Positions 6,060-11,541 of a DNA stretch of 11,541 nucleotides are shown here, in pieces. Source of the stretch: JBKPRX01 sp046734795 (GTDB taxonomy: Bacteria > Actinomycetota > Thermoleophilia > Gaiellales > Gaiellaceae); the NCBI GenBank assembly GCA_046734795.1, contig JBKPRX010000033.1:1-11541 (forward strand). The letters are read 5' to 3'. The position numbers and the translations under genes are program-made. Positions within the stretch are counted from its first letter, which is position 1. Each line of letters begins with the position of its first letter. Below the pieces are notes generated by a model. It was given only the letters and a program-made list of their open reading frames with translations. It made no database searches and was not told where the DNA came from.

Positions 6060-6324
6060 GCAATTCGCGGCTGAAGCCGTACTTCGCGATCACCCACGTC
6101 GCCGGGACGGCAAGAATCGCGATCACAGCCCCTACGGGGATCTCCGACATGTCTCCTCCTGCCGACGTCGTCTGGATGCTCGGCCCGAAGAGCGAGACGA
6201 GTAGCACGGCGAGCCAGATGACGCTGATCGCCAGCGACGTCATCGTGTCGCGGACGACGAACGGCTGGAGCTCAGGTCGCCGCTCGCGGGCGACGGCAGA
6301 GGGCTCGTGCGAGATCGTTGTCAT
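6052..6324 (-). CDS. Small two-helix membrane protein, unknown function
   Basis: This 90-residue protein is not one I recognise. Residues 1-28 are polar with a charged cluster (ARERRPELQ, 11-20). A hydrophobic segment spans about 29-48 (TSLAISVIWLAVLLVSLFG), a polar loop about 49-62 (QTTSAGGDMS), a second hydrophobic segment about 63-82 (PVGAVIAILAVPATWVIA), and a short basic tail ends in KYGFSRELPK. The topology is probably a hairpin with both ends cytoplasmic. The start ATG 6324 is fixed by AAGGAGG at 6-base spacing, the best Shine-Dalgarno in the window; the in-frame ATG at 6375 has none. It lies 123 bases after the thiolase, beyond a strong hairpin, so it may be a separate transcript. It could be a small subunit of a transporter, but nothing proves that. 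Confidence 0.75.
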   Translation of the reverse strand: MTTISHEPSAVARERRPELQPFVVRDTMTSLAISVIWLAVLLVSLFGPSIQTTSAGGDMSEIPVGAVIAILAVPATWVIAKYGFSRELPK

Positions 6325-6330
6325 CGCACA

Positions 6331-6337
6331 CCTCCTT
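6331..6337 (-). promoter_or_regulatory. Strong ribosome binding site for the small membrane protein
   Basis: The minus strand reads AAGGAGG followed by six bases (TGTGCG) and ATG 6324. This near-consensus site decides the start, against the in-frame ATG at 6375. Confidence 0.75.
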
Positions 6338-6397
6338 CTCACCCTCACGATTGCGCGCGGGTAGTCGCGCGGCATCGGGGAAGACCCGTATGAACGT

Positions 6398-6425
6398 GAC
6401 GAGCCCCGCGGGGGCGGGGCTCGTC
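6398..6425 (-). terminator. 12-bp GC-rich hairpin after the thiolase
   Basis: GACGAGCCCCGC (6398-6409) and GCGGGGCTCGTC (6414-6425) form a perfect 12-bp stem with a 4-base loop, 22 bases past the thiolase stop. It is the strongest inverted repeat in the window and sits at the end of the four-gene operon. No U-tract follows on the minus strand (ACGTTCAT), so it is a GC-rich type often seen in high-GC genomes; it may instead stabilise the 3' end of the message or give only partial read-through. Confidence 0.7.
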
Positions 6426-6447
6426 GTAGCTTGCGTGTCGACCGCGC

Positions 6448-7614
6448 TCAGTTGAGTCGTTCGACGATCATGGCCATGCCTTGGCCGCCGCCGACGCACA
6501 TCGTCTCGAGGCCGATCGTCTTGTCCGCTGACTCGAGATCGTTCAAGAGCGTCGTCATGATCCGTGCGCCGGTCATGCCGAACGGATGGCCGAGTGCAAT
6601 TGCGCCGCCGTTCGGGTTGAAGCGATCGCTGAACGGATCCATCCCGACCGCCTCGCAAACCGGCAGCACCTGCGCCGCGAACGCCTCGTTCAGCTCCATC
6701 ACGTCGATGTCGTCGATCGACATGCCGGCGCGCTTGAGTGCTTCCTTGACGGCCTCGATCGGGCCGACGCCCATGATCTCCGGCTCGATACCGGTGACAG
6801 CCGAGGAGACGATTCGCGCCATCGGCTTGATCCCGAGCTCCTTCGCGCGTGTATCGCTCATGACGACCACAGCAGCTGCGCCGTCGTTCAACGGACACGA
6901 GTTGCCCGCGGTCACGACGCCGTCGGGCTTGAACGCGGGCTCGAGCGCCTCGAGTGCCTCGAGCGTGGAGCTCGGCCGCGGGCCGTCGTCCTTGCTGACG
7001 ACCGTGCCGTCCTCCTTCGTGTAGGGCGTGATCTCCTTGTCGAAGTGGCCCGACTGTTGCGCCGCGACTGCGCGCTCCTGCGAGCGCTGGGCGAACCGGT
7101 CCATGTCGACGCGCGGGACGCCGAACCGCTCGGCGACGTTTTCGGCGGTCATGCCCATCGGGATGTAGACGTCGGCAATTCCGTCGTTGCCGCGGTGCGT
7201 CAGCTTCGGATGCAGTGCGTCCGGGTCCGTCGGGGCGCCGGTCACCTGCGACACCGACTCGACGCCGCACGAAACGAACGCGTCACCTTCGCCGGCCTTG
7301 ATCGCGTGGAACGCCATTCGAATGGTCTGCAGGCTCGAGGCGCAGAAGCGATTGACGGTCGTGCCCGGCACCGAATCCGGCAGGCCTGCGAGCAGCGCGG
7401 CGCGCCGCGCCATGTTCTGGCCCTGCTTGTTCTCCGGCAGGGCACAACCCGCCATGACGTCGATCACCTCGGAGTCGTCGAGCTCCGGCACCTTGTCCAA
7501 GGCGCTTCGGATCGCGAACGCGAGCAAGTCGTCGGGCCGAACGTCGACGAGCGAGCCCTTGCGCGCGCGCCCGATCGGCGTGCGTGTTGCTGAGACGATG
7601 ACGGCCTCAGGCAT
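6448..7614 (-). CDS. Thiolase (acetyl-CoA acyltransferase, FadA-like)
   Basis: This 388-residue thiolase would cleave 3-oxoacyl-CoA with CoA to give acetyl-CoA and a shortened acyl-CoA. It has VNRFCASSLQ (88-97) with nucleophile Cys91, NEAFAAQ in the C-terminal half, GHPFGMTG (342-349) with His343, and CVGGGQG (373-379) with Cys373, so the full Cys-His-Cys set is present. GHPFGMTG differs slightly from the common GHPLGATG. The start is ATG 7614 (MPEAVIVSATRTPIG), preceded by GGAG at a 6-base spacer; a TTG at 7626 in the same frame is less likely. It overlaps the MaoC gene by 8 bases, so it is probably translationally coupled. It is the last gene of the operon, and a strong hairpin follows. 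Confidence 0.95.
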   Translation of the reverse strand: MPEAVIVSATRTPIGRARKGSLVDVRPDDLLAFAIRSALDKVPELDDSEVIDVMAGCALPENKQGQNMARRAALLAGLPDSVPGTTVNRFCASSLQTIRMAFHAIKAGEGDAFVSCGVESVSQVTGAPTDPDALHPKLTHRGNDGIADVYIPMGMTAENVAERFGVPRVDMDRFAQRSQERAVAAQQSGHFDKEITPYTKEDGTVVSKDDGPRPSSTLEALEALEPAFKPDGVVTAGNSCPLNDGAAAVVVMSDTRAKELGIKPMARIVSSAVTGIEPEIMGVGPIEAVKEALKRAGMSIDDIDVMELNEAFAAQVLPVCEAVGMDPFSDRFNPNGGAIALGHPFGMTGARIMTTLLNDLESADKTIGLETMCVGGGQGMAMIVERLN

Positions 7615-8077
7615 CGGGAGCTCCAAACGCGAGGAAGAGCACTTCGCCGACCATCGCCGGCTTCTCCTGGCCTTCGATCTCCATCTGGACGCCGATCCGG
7701 TTCAACCGGCCTGCGCCCTTCGGCTCGCTGCCGACGAGCTTCGCGTTCAAGCGGACGCGTGAGCCGACAGGAACGGGATTCGTGAAGCGCACCTTCTCGA
7801 CGCCGTAGTTCACGCCCATCACAGCGTCCTCGATGCTCATCACCTGCGGCATCAGCTGGGGCAAGAGCGACAGCGTGAGATAGCCGTGCGCGATCGGCCC
7901 GCCGAAGGGGCCGTTCTTCGCAGCTTCGGGATCGACGTGGATCCACTGATGGTCGCCGGTTGCGTCGGCGAACTGGTTCACCTGCTCCTGCGTGATCTCG
8001 ACCCAGTCGCTCTGCCCGAGCTCGCGCCCGGCCATGCTCTCGAGATCGGAGATCTTGATCGTCGTCGTCGTGCTCAT
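7607..8077 (-). CDS. MaoC-like (R)-specific enoyl-CoA hydratase (hydratase 2)
   Basis: This 156-residue single hot-dog-fold hydratase is predicted to add water to trans-2-enoyl-CoA to give (R)-3-hydroxyacyl-CoA. The hydratase-2 motif is ATGDHQWIHVDPE (39-51), with catalytic Asp42 and His47, followed by PFGGPIAHGYLTLSLLP (57-73). The sequence strongly recalls the mycobacterial HtdZ/Rv0130 type as I remember it (GQSDW, ITQEQVNQFADATGDHQWIHVDPE, KVRF, PVPVGSRVR). The start is ATG 8077, which overlaps the ligase stop in ATGA and has AAGGAG 7 bases upstream. It sits between the ligase and the thiolase in the operon, so a catabolic role is more likely than polyester or lipid synthesis. Confidence 0.93.
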   Translation of the reverse strand: MSTTTTIKISDLESMAGRELGQSDWVEITQEQVNQFADATGDHQWIHVDPEAAKNGPFGGPIAHGYLTLSLLPQLMPQVMSIEDAVMGVNYGVEKVRFTNPVPVGSRVRLNAKLVGSEPKGAGRLNRIGVQMEIEGQEKPAMVGEVLFLAFGAPDA

Positions 8078-9618
8078 TTCGTCGCTCCTTCGAGTTTGAG
8101 CGTTTCGCGCAGCGCCTTCCGGTCGAGCTTCCCGACGGGCGTGAGCGGGAGTGCAGAGAGAACGCGGATCTCTCGTGGGTACTTGTACCCGCCGAGCCGC
8201 TCTTTGGCCCAGCCCACGAGGTCGTTCTCGTCGCCTTCGGTGCCGGGCTTGAGCGTGACGAACGCGACGACCTCCTCGCCGTGGCGTGGGTCCGGTCGCC
8301 CGACGACGCCGGCCGTCGCAATCGAGGGATGCTCGAGAAGCGCTTCCTCGACGTCGCGCGGATAGACGTTGAAGCCTCCGCGGATGATCAGGTCCTTCTT
8401 GCGGTCGACGATCGTTACGAACCCCTCCTCGTCGACCCGGCCCATATCGCCGGTGTGCAGCCAGCCGTTCCGCAGCGTCTCCGCCGTCTGATCCGGCGAG
8501 TTCCAGTAGCCCTTCATCACCGAGCCCGACCGGATGCAGATCTCACCGACCTCACCGACCGGAAGCTCGTTGTCGTTGTCGTCCATGATCCGGAGATCGG
8601 TGCCCGGGACGGGCTGTCCGACGGTGCCGTGCTTGATGTTGTTCGGTCGCGTCGCACACGCAGACGCAGACGACTCCGTCAAGCCGTAGCCTTCACGCAC
8701 GCTCACGTGCGGCAACCTTCGCTTGAGCTCCTCGATTGCCTCAGCTGCGAGCGGCGCCGCGCCCGAGCCGATGAACCGGAGCTCCGAGAGGTCGTACTGC
8801 TCGAGCGGCTGTTGCAGGAGCAGGTACAGCATCGACGGCACGACCGCGGATGCCTGGATGCGGTGCTCTTGCGCAAGCTCGAGCCAGAGGGTCGGCTCGA
8901 ACCAACGCATCAGCACCGTCTGTCCTTGCTCTTGCGCGTGCAAGCCGCCCGCCATCAGCAGCACGCCGTACGAATGCGACATCGGCAGCGACGAGAGCCC
9001 GCGGACGACCCCCTCGACGTGCGTCGCCTCACGGCCGGCCTTGCCGGCCGTCCAGAGATTCGAGTGCGTCAGCATCACGCCCTTCGATCGCCCGGTTGTG
9101 CCGCCGGTGTAGATGAGTGCAGCAAGGTCGTCGTCTGCGCGCGGAACGATCTCGCCGCGGTCCGAGCCTTCGAGCTGGGCGAGTGGGATGACGTCGCCGC
9201 CCGCTTCGCCTGTCGAGATCGTCCAGCGCAACGTCCCGACGCCCTCAGCCGCGCGCTGCACCGTGTCGAGAAACGCGGGCGCAGCGACGACGGCGACGGC
9301 ACCGGAGTCCGACAGGATTCGCCGTAGCTCGTCTGCCGTCAGCAAGAAGATCGCGGGCGTGACGACGGCGCCCGCTCGCCAGATCGCCTGGTAGACCACC
9401 GGCACGTCGGGCGAGTTCTCCATCATCACCACGACTCGGTCGCCCGGTTCGACGCCGAGCTCGACCAGCGCCGCACCGACGCGCGACGCGCGCTCTGCAA
9501 ACTCCGCGTTCGTGTGCCACGTACCGTCGAACCACAGCGTCGGGTAGTCGCCGAGCCGCTCGCGCGCGAGCTCGGCCGCCCGCGCGAGGTTCCGCTCGCC
9601 GACGGCCGTGACGCTCAC
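8074..9618 (-). CDS. Acyl-CoA ligase (FadD-like, AMP-forming)
   Basis: This 514-residue ANL-superfamily enzyme activates a carboxylic acid to its CoA thioester with ATP, the entry step of the pathway. It has the P-loop YTGGTTGRSKG (170-180), the aromatic-box motif EGYGLTESS (309-317), HTGD (388-391), the hinge DRKKDLIIRGGFNVYP (405-420) and PLTPVGKLDRK (491-501) with the adenylation lysine Lys497. The length is typical of FadD and benzoate/cyclohexane-carboxylate type ligases; the acid cannot be named. The start is GTG 9618, overlapping the SDR stop in GTGA. There is no good Shine-Dalgarno, so translation probably depends on coupling. The frame stays open another 197 codons upstream inside the SDR, but that part is out-of-frame shadow, not a fusion. 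Confidence 0.94.
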   Translation of the reverse strand: MSVTAVGERNLARAAELARERLGDYPTLWFDGTWHTNAEFAERASRVGAALVELGVEPGDRVVVMMENSPDVPVVYQAIWRAGAVVTPAIFLLTADELRRILSDSGAVAVVAAPAFLDTVQRAAEGVGTLRWTISTGEAGGDVIPLAQLEGSDRGEIVPRADDDLAALIYTGGTTGRSKGVMLTHSNLWTAGKAGREATHVEGVVRGLSSLPMSHSYGVLLMAGGLHAQEQGQTVLMRWFEPTLWLELAQEHRIQASAVVPSMLYLLLQQPLEQYDLSELRFIGSGAAPLAAEAIEELKRRLPHVSVREGYGLTESSASACATRPNNIKHGTVGQPVPGTDLRIMDDNDNELPVGEVGEICIRSGSVMKGYWNSPDQTAETLRNGWLHTGDMGRVDEEGFVTIVDRKKDLIIRGGFNVYPRDVEEALLEHPSIATAGVVGRPDPRHGEEVVAFVTLKPGTEGDENDLVGWAKERLGGYKYPREIRVLSALPLTPVGKLDRKALRETLKLEGATK

Positions 9619-10553
9619 GACGCGCGCAGGGACTCTGCGCCGACCTCGTTCATCGCCGCGAGCATCCCGATCGGCGCCTTGCCGTCGGGGAAACGCTCGA
9701 CGAGCTCTTGCACGAGGTCGTCCGGGTCCCAGCCTTCGTCGCGGTAGAACATCTCGCCCGCGTGCCAGGGCTGCAAGCAGTTGATCGCGCCGCCGCGGAC
9801 ATGGAAGACCTGGCCGGTGATGCCCTGCGCCTCGTCTGCGCAGAGAGCGACGACGATCTTCGAGTTGTTCGCGGGATGCATCGGGTCGAAGCCCTCGCTC
9901 GGTGCGGCAGCCGCGTCGCCGAGCAAGTCCTCCGTCATGCGGGTGCGCGCGTTCGGTGCGACGCAGTTGACCGTCACGCCGTAACGCGCAAGCTCCTGCG
10001 CCGCGATCATCGTGAACGAGGCGATACCGGACTTCGCGGCGCCGTAGTTCGCCTGGCCGACGTTGCCGAACACGCCGGACGGGCTCGACGTGTTGATCAC
10101 GCGCGCCTTGAACGTCTCGCCCGCCTTCGAGCGCTCGCGCCAGTACGCGGCCGCATGTCGCGTCGGTGCGAAGTGTCCCTTGAGGTGCACGTTGATGACG
10201 GCGTCCCAATCCTCTTCCGTCATGTTGAAGAGCATCCTGTCGCGCAGAATCCCCGCGTTGTTGACGAGGATGTCGAGCTGACCGAAGTGGTCGATCGCCT
10301 GCTGGATCATCTCGCCGGCTCCGGTGAAGTCGGCGACGTTCGCGCCGTTCACGATGGCGTCGCCGCCCATCGCCTTGATCTCGTTCACAACCTGCTCGGC
10401 CGGGCCGACGTCCTCGCCCTCGCCCGCCATGGAGCCCCCGAGATCGTTCACGACGATCTTCGCGCCGTACTGCGCGAGCGCGAGCGCGTGCTCGCGACCA
10501 ATCCCGCGTCCGGCCCCGGTGACGATCGCAACCTTGCCCTCCAACGCTGGCAT
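9615..10553 (-). CDS. MFE-2-type (3R)-hydroxyacyl-CoA dehydrogenase (SDR)
   Basis: This 312-residue SDR resembles the dehydrogenase domain of peroxisomal multifunctional enzyme 2 (HSD17B4) and would oxidise (3R)-hydroxyacyl-CoA with NAD. It has TGAGRGIG (12-19), the diagnostic VVNDLGG (34-40) where the Asp favours NAD, NNAG (98-101), Asn121, TSSPSG (155-160), Tyr170/Lys174 in YGAAK, and VAPNARTRMTE (198-208). It is about 60 residues longer than ordinary SDRs; the extra C-terminal part (from about 250) contains INCLQPW and a DPDDLVQELVERFP helix, as in MFE-2 relatives. The start is ATG 10553 with GAGAAGG upstream. It is the first gene of a four-gene overlapping operon and divergent from an ACAD. 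No hydratase or SCP2 domain is fused. Confidence 0.93.
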   Translation of the reverse strand: MPALEGKVAIVTGAGRGIGREHALALAQYGAKIVVNDLGGSMAGEGEDVGPAEQVVNEIKAMGGDAIVNGANVADFTGAGEMIQQAIDHFGQLDILVNNAGILRDRMLFNMTEEDWDAVINVHLKGHFAPTRHAAAYWRERSKAGETFKARVINTSSPSGVFGNVGQANYGAAKSGIASFTMIAAQELARYGVTVNCVAPNARTRMTEDLLGDAAAAPSEGFDPMHPANNSKIVVALCADEAQGITGQVFHVRGGAINCLQPWHAGEMFYRDEGWDPDDLVQELVERFPDGKAPIGMLAAMNEVGAESLRAS

Positions 10554-10580
10554 CTCGGATCCCTTCTCTCGCTCGTCCGT

Positions 10581-10606
10581 GCGGGGCTTTCCCCCCGCTT
10601 TTGCGG
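10581..10606. promoter_or_regulatory. Hairpin(s) in the divergent intergenic region
   Basis: GCGGGG (10581-10586) can pair with CCCCGC (10593-10598), followed on the plus strand by TTTT (10599-10602), which looks like a small intrinsic terminator. The same CCGC (10595-10598) can instead pair with GCGG (10603-10606) around TTTT. On the minus strand it would fall in the leader of the SDR-ligase-MaoC-thiolase operon, and on the plus strand it would stop transcripts coming out of that operon's antisense side. Function is unproven. Confidence 0.25.
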
Positions 10607-10648
10607 CGCGTTCAAGCTGCCGCGCGTCGGTGAGATTACATAGGCTGA

Positions 10649-10668
10649 GACCCAGGTAGTAGTGGGTC
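10649..10668. promoter_or_regulatory. Candidate operator: 6-8-6 inverted repeat before the divergent ACAD
   Basis: GACCCA (10649-10654) and TGGGTC (10663-10668) form a perfect inverted repeat spaced by eight bases, 20 bp in all, 19 bases before the ACAD start at 10688. An AT-richer patch just upstream (TTACATA, 10636-10642) could supply a -10. Half-sites on one helix face at this spacing suit a TetR- or GntR-type dimer, but no regulator gene lies in the window to link to it. Confidence 0.35.
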
Positions 10669-10687
10669 GGATCCGAGGGAGGGGCGC

Positions 10688-11541
10688 GTGCAGCTGGAGT
10701 TGACGGACGAGCAACAGTTGATCCGCGAAACCGCTCGCGACTTCGCCGACAACGAGATTCTCCCGTTTGTCCGCGATTGGGATCGCGACGAGGTCACCGA
10801 CAAAGGGCTCGTTCCGAAGCTCGCCGAGGCGGGATTCCTCGGCGCCGCCTGGAGCGAGGAGTACGGCGGCAGCGGGCTCGACATGGTCTCCTACTGCCTC
10901 GTCGTCGAAGAGCTCGGCCGCGCCGACTCGTCGGTTCGCGGGATCGTCTCCGTCAACAACGGGCTCGCGGGCAAGACGATCGCGAATTGGGGGACAGACG
11001 ACCAGAAAGCGCAGTGGCTCCCGGGGATGGCAAACGGCGAGGGGCTCGCCTGCTACGCGCTCACGGAGCCCGGCTCCGGCTCTGACGCTGCCGCGCTGCA
11101 GACACGCGCGGTGCAGGACGGCGACGAGTGGGTGCTCACGGGCTCGAAGACGTTCATCACACTCGGCTCGTGGGCCAAGGTTGCGCTCGTCTTTGCGCGC
11201 ACCGGCGAGGACGGCCCCCGCGGGATCACCTGTTTTCTCGTGCCCACGGACTCACCCGGGTTCGCGGCGCATCCGATCAAGGGCAAGCTCGGCCTGCGTG
11301 CGCAGGACACCGCTGAGCTCACGCTCGAGGGAGTGCGCGTCCCCGACTCGTCGCGGCTCGGCGATCTCGGCCAGGGCTTCCGCGTCGCGATGTCCGCGCT
11401 CGACAACGGCCGCATCTCGCTCGGCGCAGGCTGCGTGGGAATCGCGCAGGGCTGCCTCGATGCCTGCGTCACCTACGCGAAGGAGCGCCAGGCGTTCGGC
11501 CGTCCGATCGCCGCGTTCCAGCTCGTGCAGGAGCTGATCGC
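10688..11541 (+). CDS. Acyl-CoA dehydrogenase (FadE family), C-terminus beyond the window
   Basis: An open frame of 284 codons runs off the right edge. It starts at GTG 10688, which is preceded by GGGAGGGG (10677-10684) with GGAGG five bases from the start. The protein is a typical ACAD: MQLELTDEQQLIRET at the N-terminus, EEYGGSGLD (57-65), the flavin-site motif YALTEPGSGSDAAALQT (123-139), LTGSKTFIT (150-158), LGLRAQDTAELTLEGVRVP (201-219) and AKERQAFGRPIAAFQ (264-278). The isovaleryl-type base position is not Glu (LDNGR, 238-242), so the base should be in the missing C-terminal part. The RAQDTAEL segment is reminiscent of short- and branched-chain or glutaryl-type ACADs. It is divergent from the beta-oxidation operon and supplies the one step missing there. 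Confidence 0.92.
   Translation, partial: MQLELTDEQQLIRETARDFADNEILPFVRDWDRDEVTDKGLVPKLAEAGFLGAAWSEEYGGSGLDMVSYCLVVEELGRADSSVRGIVSVNNGLAGKTIANWGTDDQKAQWLPGMANGEGLACYALTEPGSGSDAAALQTRAVQDGDEWVLTGSKTFITLGSWAKVALVFARTGEDGPRGITCFLVPTDSPGFAAHPIKGKLGLRAQDTAELTLEGVRVPDSSRLGDLGQGFRVAMSALDNGRISLGAGCVGIAQGCLDACVTYAKERQAFGRPIAAFQLVQELI

Noticed and set aside
6360..6380. GC-rich repeats such as GCGCGCGG near 6355-6372 as a regulatory repeat
   Set aside because: Short alternating GC runs recur throughout the window and reflect base composition.
9619..10209. Upstream extension of the acyl-CoA ligase frame to a 711-residue product, suggesting a fusion
   Set aside because: The extra 197 residues are Arg-rich and lie out of frame inside the SDR; a GTG start overlapping the SDR stop gives a normal-length ligase.
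1..11541. Defence system, CRISPR array, insertion sequence, prophage or tRNA
   Set aside because: No direct-repeat array, transposase or integrase motif, terminal inverted repeats or cloverleaf was seen; almost all sequence is covered by metabolic genes.

Overview
The window is a GC-rich, tightly packed stretch of bacterial chromosome devoted to acyl-CoA and lipid catabolism. High third-position GC, frequent GTG starts, 4-base stop/start overlaps and the many FadE/FadD/MaoC/SDR genes suggest a high-GC actinobacterium. Thermoleophilia- or Acidimicrobiia-like lineages are possible, but nothing here fixes the taxonomy. I see no phage, transposon, CRISPR, tRNA or rRNA signal. No gap between genes exceeds 300 bases; the largest is 3103-3310.

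Layout. (1) Positions 1-2359, minus strand: three consecutive genes, namely two tandem acyl-CoA dehydrogenase (ACAD) paralogs about 74% identical by hand count, then the first eight codons of a third gene that begins like an ACAD. (2) 2383-3102, plus: an SDR oxidoreductase divergent from the ACADs across only 23 bp. (3) 3103-3310: a convergent intergenic region with weak hairpins and a possible 24-codon ORF. (4) 3311-4519, minus: an ACAD10/ACAD11-like dehydrogenase. (5) 4585-6044, plus: a second SDR translationally coupled to a histidine phosphatase that appears to start at CTG. (6) 6052-6324, minus: a 90-residue two-helix membrane protein of unknown role. (7) 6448-10553, minus: a four-gene operon of MFE-2-type SDR, acyl-CoA ligase, MaoC hydratase and thiolase, with every junction overlapping. 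(8) 10688-end, plus: a partial ACAD divergent from that operon.

Together, block 7 and the divergent ACAD encode every step of a beta-oxidation cycle. The ligase activates the acid, the ACAD makes the 2-enoyl-CoA, the MaoC hydratase adds water, the MFE-2-like SDR oxidises the 3-hydroxyacyl-CoA and the thiolase cleaves it. Hydratase-2 and MFE-2 families normally work through the (R)-3-hydroxy intermediate, as in peroxisomes, so this looks like an unfused version of that pathway. Blocks 1-5 add specialised dehydrogenases, possibly for branched, cyclic or hydroxylated acyl chains; the substrate cannot be read from the sequence.

No clearly new system is visible. The points most worth a second look are the CTG-start phosphatase beside an ACAD10/11-like gene, the two ACAD paralogs that differ at one of the two known catalytic-base positions, and the very short divergent promoter regions.
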